A DNA stretch of 64,000 nucleotides from Anaerolineales bacterium UBA5195 (GTDB lineage: Bacteria; Chloroflexota; Anaerolineae; Anaerolineales; Villigracilaceae): assembly GCA_002412925.1 (NCBI GenBank), contig DHVZ01000100.1:137842-201841 (forward strand). Reading direction: 5' to 3'. Position numbers and translations under genes: made by a program. Below the pieces are notes generated by a model that worked only from the letters and a program-made list of their open reading frames with translations, did not search any database and was not told where the DNA came from. The stretch's first letter is position 1, and each line of letters starts with the position of its first letter. This document shows positions 14,048 to 23,009 of the stretch, piece after piece.

Positions 14048-14629
14048 ATGAAGACAGCCCACTTAGCCTCGTCACTTTTGATTGTCATTTTGTTGGCCTC
14101 CTGTTCAGGCGGGAACGCCAGCCCCACCCCCACCCCTGTAGACGTGAATGCCCTGCAAACCGCCGCCGTCCAGACCGTGGTGGCCGACATCACACAGACT
14201 GCCGCTGCACAACCTACAGCAACAGTCCCCCCCACTGAGACCCCGGTTCCGGAACCAACCGAAACCCCCGCCCCTGAAGCCACCCCTACCCCGCAAACTT
14301 GCGATAACTCCGCTTTTATCAACGACGCCTCGGTGCCAGATGGCACGGTGATGGCCGCCGGGCAGGAGTTCATCAAAACCTGGAAAGTCAAAAATACCGG
14401 CACTTGCAGTTGGACCACCGGCTACCGCATAATCTATTCTTATGGCGAAAAAATGGGCGGCCTGCCAACCGCGCTGACCGTAGAAATCGCCCCGGAGGCC
14501 GAGACGGAAATTGCCGTCAAGCTGAAAGCGCCCCTAAAAAGCGGCACCTATAGCGGCTACTGGAGGCTGGCCAACAATAACGGCTACGCTTTCGGTGAAA
14601 TCTTCACGGTCATCATCACTGTCCCATGA
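14048..14629 (+). CDS. NBR1-type Ig-like domain lipoprotein 3
   Basis: 193 aa from the ATG at 14048, preceded by AAGGTG; the longer frame from 13919 would run through the terminator and promoter. The leader ends in lipobox LASC. The stalk VDVNALQTAAVQTVVADIT is close to that of the previous lipoprotein, followed by a Pro/Thr/Glu linker and a compact NBR1-like domain (FINDASVPDGTVMAAGQEF, WKVKNTGTCSWTTGYRI, GTYSGYWRLANNNGYAFGE). The stop overlaps the start of the next gene (ATGA), so it is translationally coupled to queG-rdgB, an unexpected partner. Confidence 0.88.
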   Translation: MKTAHLASSLLIVILLASCSGGNASPTPTPVDVNALQTAAVQTVVADITQTAAAQPTATVPPTETPVPEPTETPAPEATPTPQTCDNSAFINDASVPDGTVMAAGQEFIKTWKVKNTGTCSWTTGYRIIYSYGEKMGGLPTALTVEIAPEAETEIAVKLKAPLKSGTYSGYWRLANNNGYAFGEIFTVIITVP

Positions 14630-16305
14630 ATCCGGGGCAACTGGCCCTGATTCTAAAACACAAAGCCCGCCAGCTTGGTTTCACGCTGGCGGGTATTACC
14701 TCGCCTGACCCCCCTGCCCATTTTGACGTGTACCGGCGCTGGCTGGAGGCCGGGCAACATGCTGGGATGGCTTACCTGTCGGATGACCGCGCCAGCGAGC
14801 GGCGCGCCGACCCCAGGCTGATCCTGCCCGAATGCCGTTCCATCCTTGTTCTGGGAACTCCTTATTCCAACCCGAAAACTGCTGTGCCGTTCATGGAGCC
14901 GCCTGCGCACGGACAGGTTGCCGCCTATGCCTGGGGCGACGATTATCACCTCGTTCTGGCTGAACGCATGCGAGCACTGGTTAACTTCATCAGTGAGCAG
15001 GCCGGTCAGCCCATCCCAAACCGCTGGTACACTGATACCGGGCCAATCTTGGAGCGCGAGCTGGCCATGCAGGCTGGGCTGGGCTGGATCGGGAAAAATA
15101 CCTGCCTGATCAACCCCAAAAAAGGTTCTTATTTTCTGCTGGCCGAAATCCTGCTGGGAATTGACCTGCCGGCTGACGAGCCTTTCGCTATGGACCACTG
15201 CGGCTCCTGCACCCGCTGTATCGACGCCTGCCCTACAAACTGTATCCTGCCCGACCGGACACTCGACGCCCGCCGCTGTATTTCCTACCTGACCATCGAA
15301 AACAAAACCGAAATCCCTGCCGAACTGCGCCCCCTGACCGGTAACTGGGTCTTTGGCTGTGATCTTTGCCAGATGGTCTGCCCATGGAATATTCATTTTG
15401 CGCCTGAAAGCGGCGACCCAGCTTTCGCGCCGCGCCCCGGACTGCCTAACCCATCCCTGGGCGCAGACTTAACGCTCGACCCGCAGGAATTCAACCAGAA
15501 ATTCAAGGATAGTCCGCTCAAACGCGCCAGGAGGCGTGGTTACCTGCGCAATCTCGCCGTCGCCGCTGGAAACAGTGGGAAAATAGAGCTCCTGCCAGCG
15601 CTGGAGCAAGCTCAAAAGGATGCCGACCCCCTGATCTGCAAACACGCTCAATGGGCGGCGAGACAAATAACCTCCAAAAGGAAACCAACCATGCAAAAAC
15701 TGCTCATCGCAACCGGCAACCGCGGAAAAGTGAAAGAAATCCAGGCCCTGCTTGAAGATCTGGACGTGGAATTGGTCACGCCCAATGACCTTGGGCTGGC
15801 GCTTGAAATCCACGAAGACGGTCAAACCTATGCCGAAAACGCTGCAAAAAAGGCGCTGGCTTACAGCCGGGCCAGCGGACTGCTTTCCCTGGCCGATGAC
15901 TCAGGGCTGGAAGTGGACGCGCTCGATGGCGCTCCCGGCCTGCATTCGGCGCGCTATGCACCCCAGCCCGGCGCCACCGACGCCGACCGCCGCGCACGGA
16001 TGCTCAAAAACCTGGCGGGGAAACCACACCCTTGGAGGGCACATTTTCATGCCACCGTTGCGATTGGGTTGCCCGATGGGCAGGTGTTTTTTGCGGAAGG
16101 CAACTGCTACGGGGAAATCATCCCTGATGAGCGGGGTAACAACGGCTTCGGGTATGATCCGATCTTCTTGATCCCCGAAACGAAACTTACCATGGCAGAG
16201 CTATCCATGGATGAAAAAAACCGCCTGAGCCATCGCGCCCAGGCGGTCAAAAATGCGATCCCAATTTTAAGAACAATACTGGGGCTCCAGGATTTTCCCG
16301 TCTGA
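14626..16305 (+). CDS. queG-rdgB: Epoxyqueuosine reductase fused to XTP/dITP diphosphatase
   Basis: One open frame of 559 codons. Residues 1-350 are QueG, the cobalamin- and Fe-S-dependent enzyme for the last step of queuosine tRNA modification; two ferredoxin-like cysteine sets are visible (CGSCTRCIDACP and CDLCQMVCPWN) and the C-terminal part resembles its HEAT-like region. Residues 356-559 are RdgB/HAM1, which hydrolyses non-canonical purine triphosphates: LLIATGNRGKVKEIQALL, LADDSGLEVDALDGAPG, NNGFGYDPIF and LSHRAQA. The ATG at 15691 begins the RdgB part and has AAGGA about 10 nt upstream, so RdgB could also be made separately. No stop separates the two parts. Confidence 0.9.
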   Translation: MNPGQLALILKHKARQLGFTLAGITSPDPPAHFDVYRRWLEAGQHAGMAYLSDDRASERRADPRLILPECRSILVLGTPYSNPKTAVPFMEPPAHGQVAAYAWGDDYHLVLAERMRALVNFISEQAGQPIPNRWYTDTGPILERELAMQAGLGWIGKNTCLINPKKGSYFLLAEILLGIDLPADEPFAMDHCGSCTRCIDACPTNCILPDRTLDARRCISYLTIENKTEIPAELRPLTGNWVFGCDLCQMVCPWNIHFAPESGDPAFAPRPGLPNPSLGADLTLDPQEFNQKFKDSPLKRARRRGYLRNLAVAAGNSGKIELLPALEQAQKDADPLICKHAQWAARQITSKRKPTMQKLLIATGNRGKVKEIQALLEDLDVELVTPNDLGLALEIHEDGQTYAENAAKKALAYSRASGLLSLADDSGLEVDALDGAPGLHSARYAPQPGATDADRRARMLKNLAGKPHPWRAHFHATVAIGLPDGQVFFAEGNCYGEIIPDERGNNGFGYDPIFLIPETKLTMAELSMDEKNRLSHRAQAVKNAIPILRTILGLQDFPV

Positions 16306-16400
16306 CCCGATGGGCGCTTGCCCTAATGGGTTTACAGGGTACGGGGTGAAGAGTGCCGCCTTTTGGGGCCTACCACAAATATTTCTCAAAGAACCAAAAT
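16306..16400 (+). repeat. Intergenic repeat with CAAAGAACCA core, copy 2
   Basis: Segments GGGGTGAAGAGTGCCGCC and ATTTCTCAAAGAACCAAAAT match, with changes, the reverse complement of the region near 42325-42395 (GGGTGAAAAACGCCGC.., GATTTCCAAAGAACCA) and more weakly those near 11380 and 27230. No coding potential is apparent. Confidence 0.5.
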
Positions 16401-16409
16401 ACTCGCAGG

Positions 16410-17192
16410 TTAAGCGGCTTCCCCAGGGCGATAGGAAATACTGTCCAGGAACAATTTCAGAACATTTGCCACAACCAGCGGTTGTTCGAGCATGACACTA
16501 TGCCCAGCGCCATCCACAATATGCAGCAGGGAGTTTTTTATGCGCTCACGCATAGCCTGGGAATAGCGCAGCGGGGTCAGGTTATCTTCCGTTCCGCAGA
16601 TGATGAGCGCCGGGGCTTTCACGCGTCCCAGCAAATTAGACTCATCATAGGCCTCGCAGGCCAGGAAATCGCCATTCAGCACCGAAAAACGGACTTCGGA
16701 TATCCGCTGGGCGGCCAGTTCTTTGGTTCGGGGGTCTGCCTGGGGGCCAAAGGTCATCTCGATGACCGTTTTTACAGCCATCGGGAATGTGGCGAGGGTG
16801 GACGAATCGGACAATAATTCTGGCGAAATTCGCAGACGCGGGGCCGTGCCCAATAGCCCCAGTCCCAATGTACGGCTTGGGTTGTGGATACCCAGCCAGA
16901 GAGCCACCGCGCCGCCCATGGAATGGCCTACAAAAACTGCTTTGCGGACTTTAAGCGAGTCCATAAAAGTTTGCACGCAGCGGGCATATTCAGCGACCGA
17001 CTGGCGGCCGATACCCTCGGATTTGCCATGCCCGGGCAGGTCGAGCGCATAAATGCGTTGCCCTTGCATACGCCGAATTTCCGGCGGCCAGAAGAGGTGA
17101 TTGCCTCCCGCGCCATGAATGAGGATGACAGCGGGACGAGTCCAGTCGTCACCGCCGCTATCAAAATAGTACATTCCTGCTGAAAGGGGCAT
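16410..17192 (-). CDS. Alpha/beta-fold hydrolase
   Basis: 260 aa. Features of the family are the oxyanion segment LIHGAGGNH, the nucleophile elbow VFVGHSMGGAVAL (Ser at about residue 96), the acid in ICGTEDNLTPL and the His in VDGAGHSVMLEQP. No signal peptide, so it is probably cytoplasmic. It is similar to esterases, lipases and C-C hydrolases; substrate cannot be told. An ATG at 17192 follows a GAAA-rich leader without a strong ribosome site. Confidence 0.88.
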   Translation of the reverse strand: MPLSAGMYYFDSGGDDWTRPAVILIHGAGGNHLFWPPEIRRMQGQRIYALDLPGHGKSEGIGRQSVAEYARCVQTFMDSLKVRKAVFVGHSMGGAVALWLGIHNPSRTLGLGLLGTAPRLRISPELLSDSSTLATFPMAVKTVIEMTFGPQADPRTKELAAQRISEVRFSVLNGDFLACEAYDESNLLGRVKAPALIICGTEDNLTPLRYSQAMRERIKNSLLHIVDGAGHSVMLEQPLVVANVLKLFLDSISYRPGEAA

Positions 17193-17232
17193 ATTTTCCT
17201 GAGAAATCCCAATGATACCGGGGCGATCTGTG

Positions 17233-19035
17233 TTACTCTGATTTTACCTGTCCAGACGGCTGGCTTTGCTGGCGTTCGCGAGCGTTATGGAGCAGGTCGG
17301 CAGCTTCTTCAGTCAGCGGAATGAAGACCTGGATTTTCGCGCCTTTTCCGGGAGCAGAATCGATGTTCAGGAGACCGTTCACCAATTCGGTCCGTTCGCG
17401 CAAATTGACCATACCCAGGCTGCCACGTTTGTCATAAGACTTGTTGACCGCTGCCACATCGAAGCCGACGCCGTCATCGGCAATCTCGAGGAAAGCGATA
17501 TCCGGCTGCTTGGGAACCGGATTCAGCCGCACCCAGATATGAGCTGCCTGGGCATGTTTGCGCGCATTATTGACCGCTTCCTCGACAATGTAAAAAATGA
17601 CACCGCTCTTGCCCATTTCGAGCTGGCTGGCTAATTTTTCGTCCACCTGGATGGTCACATCCTGTTTATAGGTTTCTTTCATCTTCTCGGCATTTGCCGT
17701 TAAGGCAGCGGTCAACCCCTGTGATTCCAAGACCAGCGGGCGCAAGGTAAACAACATGTGGCGGATTTCTTTGGTGGTGCGGCGGGCCAGTTCCTCGATC
17801 TTATCCAGTTCTTCCATGGCGGCTTTTGGATCGCGTTCGATCATGCGCCGGGCCAGGCTGACGCGCATGGCCATTGCCGCCACCGATTGGGTCGGCCCAT
17901 CGTGCAGATCGCGGGCCAGCTTCTTGCGGGCTTCTTCCTGCACTTCCACCATCCGCTCTTTCTCGTCTGCCAGATCCTGGTACAGTCGCGCATTCTGGAT
18001 GGCGATCACGGCCTGGCGGCCAACAATGCCCAGGACATCACAGCGTTCTCGTGTAAAGTAATCGGGGCTGGGGTGTCCAAAAATCATCACCCCGTAGACA
18101 TTAAAGCCACTGCGCATGGGCAGGCAAAAGACAGAATTACACTGTGACAGACCAATGATCCGCCCAAGTTCCGGGTCCTGGGCGACGCTCCCGGTAAGCA
18201 TCGGCTCGCCTTCTTCGATAATTTTTGCGAGGATCCCTTCCTTGGCGGGTAAGAAAGCGCGCAAATCGGCCCGGGTAAAACGGCGCGATGAAGCGATCAT
18301 CAATTCTTCGCCCTTGAACAAAAGCACCGCGCTGGAAAACCCGGGGTCCATCTCGGTCATTACCTGGTCGGGATCAACTTCTTCAACATGCAGCGCGTTC
18401 ACGCAAAGATCAAGCGCCGTGTCAAGCACGCGCTTGTAGCTGAGCGAGGCTGTCAGGGCGGAAGACATATTGTAAATGGCGCGCAGGCGGTCGGTATCCA
18501 CCTTTTGTTGTTTTTCCTGGGCCAAGGCCTGCTTTCTGCGGAGTTCCTGGAGCTGGTTATAGGCTTGCTGGCTGATATAACCGAACAGGCCGCCTAACAA
18601 GAAAGTTGCGATACTCCCCACCAGGATGTAGACCCTGGCAGTATCATGAATGAAAAAATAAGCGCCTTCTACAAGCACCATCACCGCGGCAGCGGCCAAC
18701 CCACCGATCAGGTTGAAATAGAACCCGGCGCTGATCAACGGCAACAAGACCACCCAGGCTGCCGGGCCAAGCAAACCACCACTCAGCCAGAAGAAGACAG
18801 AGGCAATCAAAAAATCCATTGCAATGTTAATCTCCCGGTGATATCTTAGGCGGCGATTCTCACTCGACATCCAAACCATAAGCATGTTCCAGCCTGTTAA
18901 AGCAACCAAGAGGAGGTTTTCCAACGAAAGGATGTTCCCTGCCAGGGCAAGCGAAACTGTCGTTCCCAGCAAGACCAGCCAGCGCAAGGAAACAACATAC
19001 CAATCGACAATGTAGGGAGAGTCAGAACGAACCAT
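17233..19035 (-). CDS. NarL-type sensor histidine kinase with membrane and GAF domains
   Basis: 600 aa. The N-terminus (about 10-165) has several membrane segments, followed by a short coiled region (LQELRRKQALAQEKQQKV). A GAF domain spans about 185-355. The HisKA_3 dimerisation motif ARDLHDGPTQSVAAMAMRV carries the phosphorylated His at about 378. The ATPase domain has EEAVNNARKHAQA (N box), DDGVGFD (G1) and GSLGMVNLRER (G2). It would phosphorylate a NarL/LuxR-type response regulator. No partner is adjacent; the regulator at 28907-29563 is a possible but unproven partner. Confidence 0.92.
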   Translation of the reverse strand: MVRSDSPYIVDWYVVSLRWLVLLGTTVSLALAGNILSLENLLLVALTGWNMLMVWMSSENRRLRYHREINIAMDFLIASVFFWLSGGLLGPAAWVVLLPLISAGFYFNLIGGLAAAAVMVLVEGAYFFIHDTARVYILVGSIATFLLGGLFGYISQQAYNQLQELRRKQALAQEKQQKVDTDRLRAIYNMSSALTASLSYKRVLDTALDLCVNALHVEEVDPDQVMTEMDPGFSSAVLLFKGEELMIASSRRFTRADLRAFLPAKEGILAKIIEEGEPMLTGSVAQDPELGRIIGLSQCNSVFCLPMRSGFNVYGVMIFGHPSPDYFTRERCDVLGIVGRQAVIAIQNARLYQDLADEKERMVEVQEEARKKLARDLHDGPTQSVAAMAMRVSLARRMIERDPKAAMEELDKIEELARRTTKEIRHMLFTLRPLVLESQGLTAALTANAEKMKETYKQDVTIQVDEKLASQLEMGKSGVIFYIVEEAVNNARKHAQAAHIWVRLNPVPKQPDIAFLEIADDGVGFDVAAVNKSYDKRGSLGMVNLRERTELVNGLLNIDSAPGKGAKIQVFIPLTEEAADLLHNARERQQSQPSGQVKSE

Positions 19036-19066
19036 AGCCTAATAATAACCTAATCCGGGCAGACAG

Positions 19067-19156
19067 GTACCGCAACTTTCTAAAATGTAGGTAATCTACC
19101 TCATTTCGAGTGTAAAACTTCCAAAAGGACCTTACACTTTAAGGTAGTTGCGGCAC
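19067..19156. repeat. Structured dispersed repeat P2, copy B
   Basis: 90 bp, aligned to 1727-1820 over the whole length. Terminal inverted repeats GTACCGCAACT / AGTTGCGGCAC, an internal perfect hairpin AGGTA-ATC-TACCT, and a second pair AGTGTAA..TTACACT. Lies between the sensor kinase and the sulfotransferase, both on the minus strand. Confidence 0.75.
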
Positions 19157-19209
19157 AGGGAACAACTCATTCCATTGCAGAAATGTTAACATCCCTGCCC
19201 AAAATGCGA

Positions 19210-19944
19210 TTAAACCGCATACCCCATTTTTTCAAGGTAACGGCCAAACTTCTCTGCCAGGGTTTTTTGCTCTTCCACCGAGTAGCGTTCACGGAAGCGG
19301 CCTACCTGACCTTTGAAGAAATGTGTTCCCTGCTGGCCCTGCACCTGTCCGCCGGGGCGGTACTTCTCCACAACAGCCCTGACTGCTTCGCCATCCGGGT
19401 TCAAACCCAGGAACCGCACCAGTTTACCAGCTTCCTGATCGTAGGTTTGCAGCAAATCTTCGTAACGAGCTTTCAAAACGCTGGGAACCTGCATCCATTT
19501 TTCCCAGCCTTCCACATATTCGGTGAAAAACTCAAGGGTTTTGTTGAAATCGGTCAAATGTGAAAAGGCATTCGGGCGGGCCTGCTTTTCCAGCACGCGC
19601 TTGCCATAATCGAAGGCCGAAAGCATGGCATCACGCGGATCACGGTAGATGTACGTGGCACGCATCAGCCCACCCTGCATCAGCGCCCGCGCCGTAAGCG
19701 TCGGCGCGGAATGGGCTTTGATCACAAAGGTATGTCCCATCAGCGCCGGGCGTGTCACCATAATCAGCCGCCGCGCGCTCAGGACGCCGATATTACAGTT
19801 AACCTCGGTCAAAATGCTCTGCAAACCATATTTCTCACGGATCTCACGCGCTTCGTCACAGCCGGTTGTCTCCATTAAGTCATGCACCAGGTTATAGTGC
19901 CAGCCCGACCCGGCACGCGGCATTCCAACAGAAAGAATGATCAT
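19210..19944 (-). CDS. Sulfotransferase-fold protein
   Basis: 244 aa from the ATG at 19944, chosen because AAGGAG lies 7 nt upstream and the PAPS-binding P-loop-like motif SVGMPRAGSGWHYN then starts at residue 5. The second cofactor motif is YIYRDPRDAMLSAF. These are the 5'- and 3'-phosphate binding motifs of PAPS-dependent sulfotransferases. It ends the polysaccharide gene run and probably sulfates a surface glycan or lipid, although a role in another sulfonation cannot be excluded. A PAPS/APS reductase gene is also present at 59322. Confidence 0.85.
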   Translation of the reverse strand: MIILSVGMPRAGSGWHYNLVHDLMETTGCDEAREIREKYGLQSILTEVNCNIGVLSARRLIMVTRPALMGHTFVIKAHSAPTLTARALMQGGLMRATYIYRDPRDAMLSAFDYGKRVLEKQARPNAFSHLTDFNKTLEFFTEYVEGWEKWMQVPSVLKARYEDLLQTYDQEAGKLVRFLGLNPDGEAVRAVVEKYRPGGQVQGQQGTHFFKGQVGRFRERYSVEEQKTLAEKFGRYLEKMGYAV

Positions 19945-19955
19945 CCAATTGCTCC

Positions 19956-21455
19956 TTAGTAAGGATTGCGTGTTGCAGATTGCGAAGCAGGCGGTAAAAA
20001 CGCGCCAGCCGCTCCAATCAAGATACCCAGGGTAAGCCACATTTCTGGCATCGCAAAAGAATCCTGCGAAATTCCTTGCAGCATGACCGCTGCGAGCGCA
20101 AAAATCCCGGCCGCAGCCAGCCAGCGCGCCGTGCCGGAGCCGCGCAGCAGGCTGAGAGCCTCGGCTAAAACTGTCAGGTAAAAAGCCAGGAACAATGCAA
20201 ACCCGGCCAGCCCGGTTTCAGCCAACAGACGCACGTACAGGTTCTTGGGATTCGGATATAAGTTCGAAAGCGGGCTCAATTGTTCTGAAATCTCCGGAAC
20301 CCCCGCCAGGACCCAATTGGGCATGTTCGGGTAAATCCAGAAGCCGCTCGCGCCCAAACCGACCCCGGTCAGGGGATATTCCTGGAACGCAGTCAGGGCC
20401 GCCGTTGCATAAGCCAGGCGCGGGCCGAGGTACACGTCCACAGCATAATCAAACAAATTCGTTTTATCGGATTTGAAAAACGCGGCGATGTAGCCTTTAT
20501 CCGCCAAAAAGAGACCGGCTGCGCCGAGGATCGCCACCGCCAAAACAGCCATAAGGATGCGACTCCCCGCGGCCTGCAATGCTGCCATTTTACTGGTCCA
20601 GCGCTGACGGTCAAACCCTGCCCGAACCCAACCCCCGAAAGCCCTCACCATTCCGCCACCCACCAGCATGAAAGTAACTGCACCCGCCAGAACAGCAACA
20701 GCCAGCCCCGAACGGGAATAGGTCATCAGGAGAGCAGTCAAAGCTGCCACCAGGAGAAGCGGCTCCACGAACGGCGATAGACGGTAAACCACAGCTCTTT
20801 TTTCACTATCCAAAGCCCGAAAGCGCATCAAGAGCGCTGCCATCAACCACGGTAAATACAATGTGACAATCTGACCAGCCAGCCAGGAGGGTTCGTAGGC
20901 AAAACCAGAAATCCGCTTGTTTTTGACCAATCCGCGCACCGAAAACAACTGCTGGATTTTCACCAACTCCTGGCGGTGGCCTGTATTCAAACCGACAAAT
21001 TGGATTGCGCCCCAAATCAGGTGAACCACCAGCCCAGCCAACAACCACTTGACCGAGAATTTGACATCCCGCTCAGATTGGTTCATCCAGACAGCCACCA
21101 CGAAAAACATCAGGCCGATGACCAGGGTGATCCCGGCGCGCAGGGCGCGGTCGAAAAAATCGACGCCGCGCAGTTCAACTGGAGCAAGGGTTGCGCCAAA
21201 GGCTGTCGCAGCCAGCGCAGCCAGCACAAAAGCCAGTAGAACGGTCAGCGCTCTCGGCCAGGGACGTTCTATCTCGCCACGTTTGAGCTGCACCATCAAA
21301 ACCGGCAGCAGCAGCGCCAGTGGAATCAACGCCAGCGGACGAACGGTTGTCCCCGCGCCCATGAAAGGCAGGTAGCGGAAGCTGGTGACAGGCAGAGTCA
21401 CGAGGACAAGCGCCCAAAGGAAGCGAGAGAGGGAAGCGAGGGAGATTCGAGACAT
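19956..21455 (-). CDS. O-antigen ligase/polymerase-like membrane protein
   Basis: 499 aa with about ten to twelve membrane segments and a large loop near the C-terminal half (about 340-410: YLGPRLAYATAALTAFQEYP, LTGVGLGASGFWIYP), the hallmark of the Wzy_C/O-antigen ligase family. It would polymerise or ligate glycan repeat units outside the membrane. The start overlaps the stop of the Wzz-like gene by one base, and the sulfotransferase follows 11 nt after the stop, so the three are one transcript. Confidence 0.85.
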   Translation of the reverse strand: MSRISLASLSRFLWALVLVTLPVTSFRYLPFMGAGTTVRPLALIPLALLLPVLMVQLKRGEIERPWPRALTVLLAFVLAALAATAFGATLAPVELRGVDFFDRALRAGITLVIGLMFFVVAVWMNQSERDVKFSVKWLLAGLVVHLIWGAIQFVGLNTGHRQELVKIQQLFSVRGLVKNKRISGFAYEPSWLAGQIVTLYLPWLMAALLMRFRALDSEKRAVVYRLSPFVEPLLLVAALTALLMTYSRSGLAVAVLAGAVTFMLVGGGMVRAFGGWVRAGFDRQRWTSKMAALQAAGSRILMAVLAVAILGAAGLFLADKGYIAAFFKSDKTNLFDYAVDVYLGPRLAYATAALTAFQEYPLTGVGLGASGFWIYPNMPNWVLAGVPEISEQLSPLSNLYPNPKNLYVRLLAETGLAGFALFLAFYLTVLAEALSLLRGSGTARWLAAAGIFALAAVMLQGISQDSFAMPEMWLTLGILIGAAGAFLPPASQSATRNPY

Positions 21456-22177
21456 CAGTTGTTGCGTGTTGCGTGATCCATCCGCGGAACAAACAAGATA
21501 AGCAAGGCGCCCACGGCAAGTAAAAATACTGAACCCGCCAGCACATACACACCCAGACCGCTTTTGCGTTCGGCGGGAAAATCCCTGGCTTGCGAGAAGG
21601 AAATTTGCAGTTCGGGCGTAATCCCCAGTGATTTGGCTTCTAACTGGGTAACCGTGCTGAGTAGTTTTTCGTCGGTCGGATTGGCTATCAATGCTTTTCT
21701 CGTTGCGTCCAGCGCAACGGCTGTTTCAATACCCTGGCGGATTTGTGCGCTAAAAGCCCCGGCCCAGGCGGAAGCCAGCTGAACGGCGACCGCGGCCTGC
21801 GGGTCGGTGGCATAAAAGTGCCAGGCTCCATCCTTGGGCTGGCTGAGTTCCAGTTTGCCGGAACGCAGTTGAAGAACGCTAAAGCCGGTCTCATCCGCCA
21901 CCTGTTGGAGTGTGGCATCGGCCCGGGTAACTTCTTCCACCTTGCGCGCCTCGCGCTCCAGATAGTAGAAAAGCTCCTTGTCAGAATTGACTGGCCAGGA
22001 TTTTTCCATGTTGAAACTGACCACCACCGTGGCGCGCGCACGGTATTCGGGCGGAGCTACAAAATAAACTCCCACCCCCAGCATCCCACCCAAAACCGCG
22101 CCAAAAACCCAAAAACGCCACGCGCGCAGCAAGCGGAGGAGATCGTCAAAAGATGGAGGGGAGAGTAAGGTCTTCAT
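21455..22177 (-). CDS. Wzz-type chain-length determinant protein
   Basis: 240 aa. A first membrane segment (about 18-40, FWVFGAVLGGMLGVGVYFV) is followed by the PEYRARATVVVSF motif found in Wzz/polysaccharide co-polymerase proteins, a helical extracytoplasmic domain, and a second membrane segment near the C-terminus (about 208-232). No kinase domain is attached. It likely regulates the chain length made by the adjacent polymerase. Confidence 0.85.
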   Translation of the reverse strand: MKTLLSPPSFDDLLRLLRAWRFWVFGAVLGGMLGVGVYFVAPPEYRARATVVVSFNMEKSWPVNSDKELFYYLEREARKVEEVTRADATLQQVADETGFSVLQLRSGKLELSQPKDGAWHFYATDPQAAVAVQLASAWAGAFSAQIRQGIETAVALDATRKALIANPTDEKLLSTVTQLEAKSLGITPELQISFSQARDFPAERKSGLGVYVLAGSVFLLAVGALLILFVPRMDHATRNN

Positions 22178-22215
22178 AGGTTTTCAGAGAATATGTAGTT
22201 CGTATCGCTCTTTCG

Positions 22216-23001
22216 TTAGTCAGCCAATCTTCGCATTTTCCACTGCCGATTCCAGTTTAGCAATGGCGCAACCATCTTACGCAGGTAATATTTTGCCACA
22301 ATCGGCGCAAAAAACGTGCCACCATCACGGTAATGAACCTTGAGCATTTCGGGCCAGCAGCGGTCGTCGGCGGCGATGGTCTTGCCGCTGGTGTGCAGGC
22401 GGAAATTGGCCCAGGTCTGGCCCGATAGATAAGCGAGCGGTGCAAGTTTCGCCAGCCGCACCCACAGGTCGTAGTCCATCGCAAAGTAGAAATCCGGGTC
22501 AAGCGGGCCAACCTGCCTCCACAAATCAGCTCGGAAAAAAGCCGCCTGCTGAGGGATATGCACGTAACCCTGGCGCAGGCGACGATAATCCGTCTGCGCG
22601 GCAGGGAAACGGCCAAGCCTACGTCCGCTTTCATCGATAAAGTTCGTGTCGGCATAGACCAGGCCAATTTCGGGATGTTCTGCCAGATATTTGACCGCCG
22701 CTGTCACCGCGCCGGGTTCGTAAGTATCATCTGAGTTGAGCCAGGCTAGAACCTCGCCTGTGGCCTGGGAAAAGCCTTTATTAATTGCGTCTGTCTGTCC
22801 ATGATCGGGTTCAGAGACCCAGGCAGCCAGCCGGTCAGCGTATTTTTGCAGAATCTCCAACGTTCCGTCTTGTGAGCCGCCATCTATAACGATGTACTCG
22901 ATATTCGGGTAATCTTGTTCCAGCACCGAGCGTATGGTGCTCTCAATGAAGCGAGCCTGCTTGAAGGAGGGGGTAATAATGGAGACCTTTATGTTGTTCA
23001 T
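22216..23001 (-). CDS. GT2-family glycosyltransferase
   Basis: 261 aa. The GT-A fold is shown by KVSIITPSFKQARFIESTIR at the N-terminus, YIVIDGGSQDGT, the metal-binding region AWLNSDDTYEPGA and FYFAMDYDLWVRLA. It probably adds a sugar to a lipid-linked glycan in the cytoplasm as part of this polysaccharide cluster. Nine bases separate it from the DUF6056 gene upstream. Donor and acceptor unknown. Confidence 0.92.
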   Translation of the reverse strand: MNNIKVSIITPSFKQARFIESTIRSVLEQDYPNIEYIVIDGGSQDGTLEILQKYADRLAAWVSEPDHGQTDAINKGFSQATGEVLAWLNSDDTYEPGAVTAAVKYLAEHPEIGLVYADTNFIDESGRRLGRFPAAQTDYRRLRQGYVHIPQQAAFFRADLWRQVGPLDPDFYFAMDYDLWVRLAKLAPLAYLSGQTWANFRLHTSGKTIAADDRCWPEMLKVHYRDGGTFFAPIVAKYYLRKMVAPLLNWNRQWKMRRLAD

Positions 23002-23009
23002 CAGGGTTA

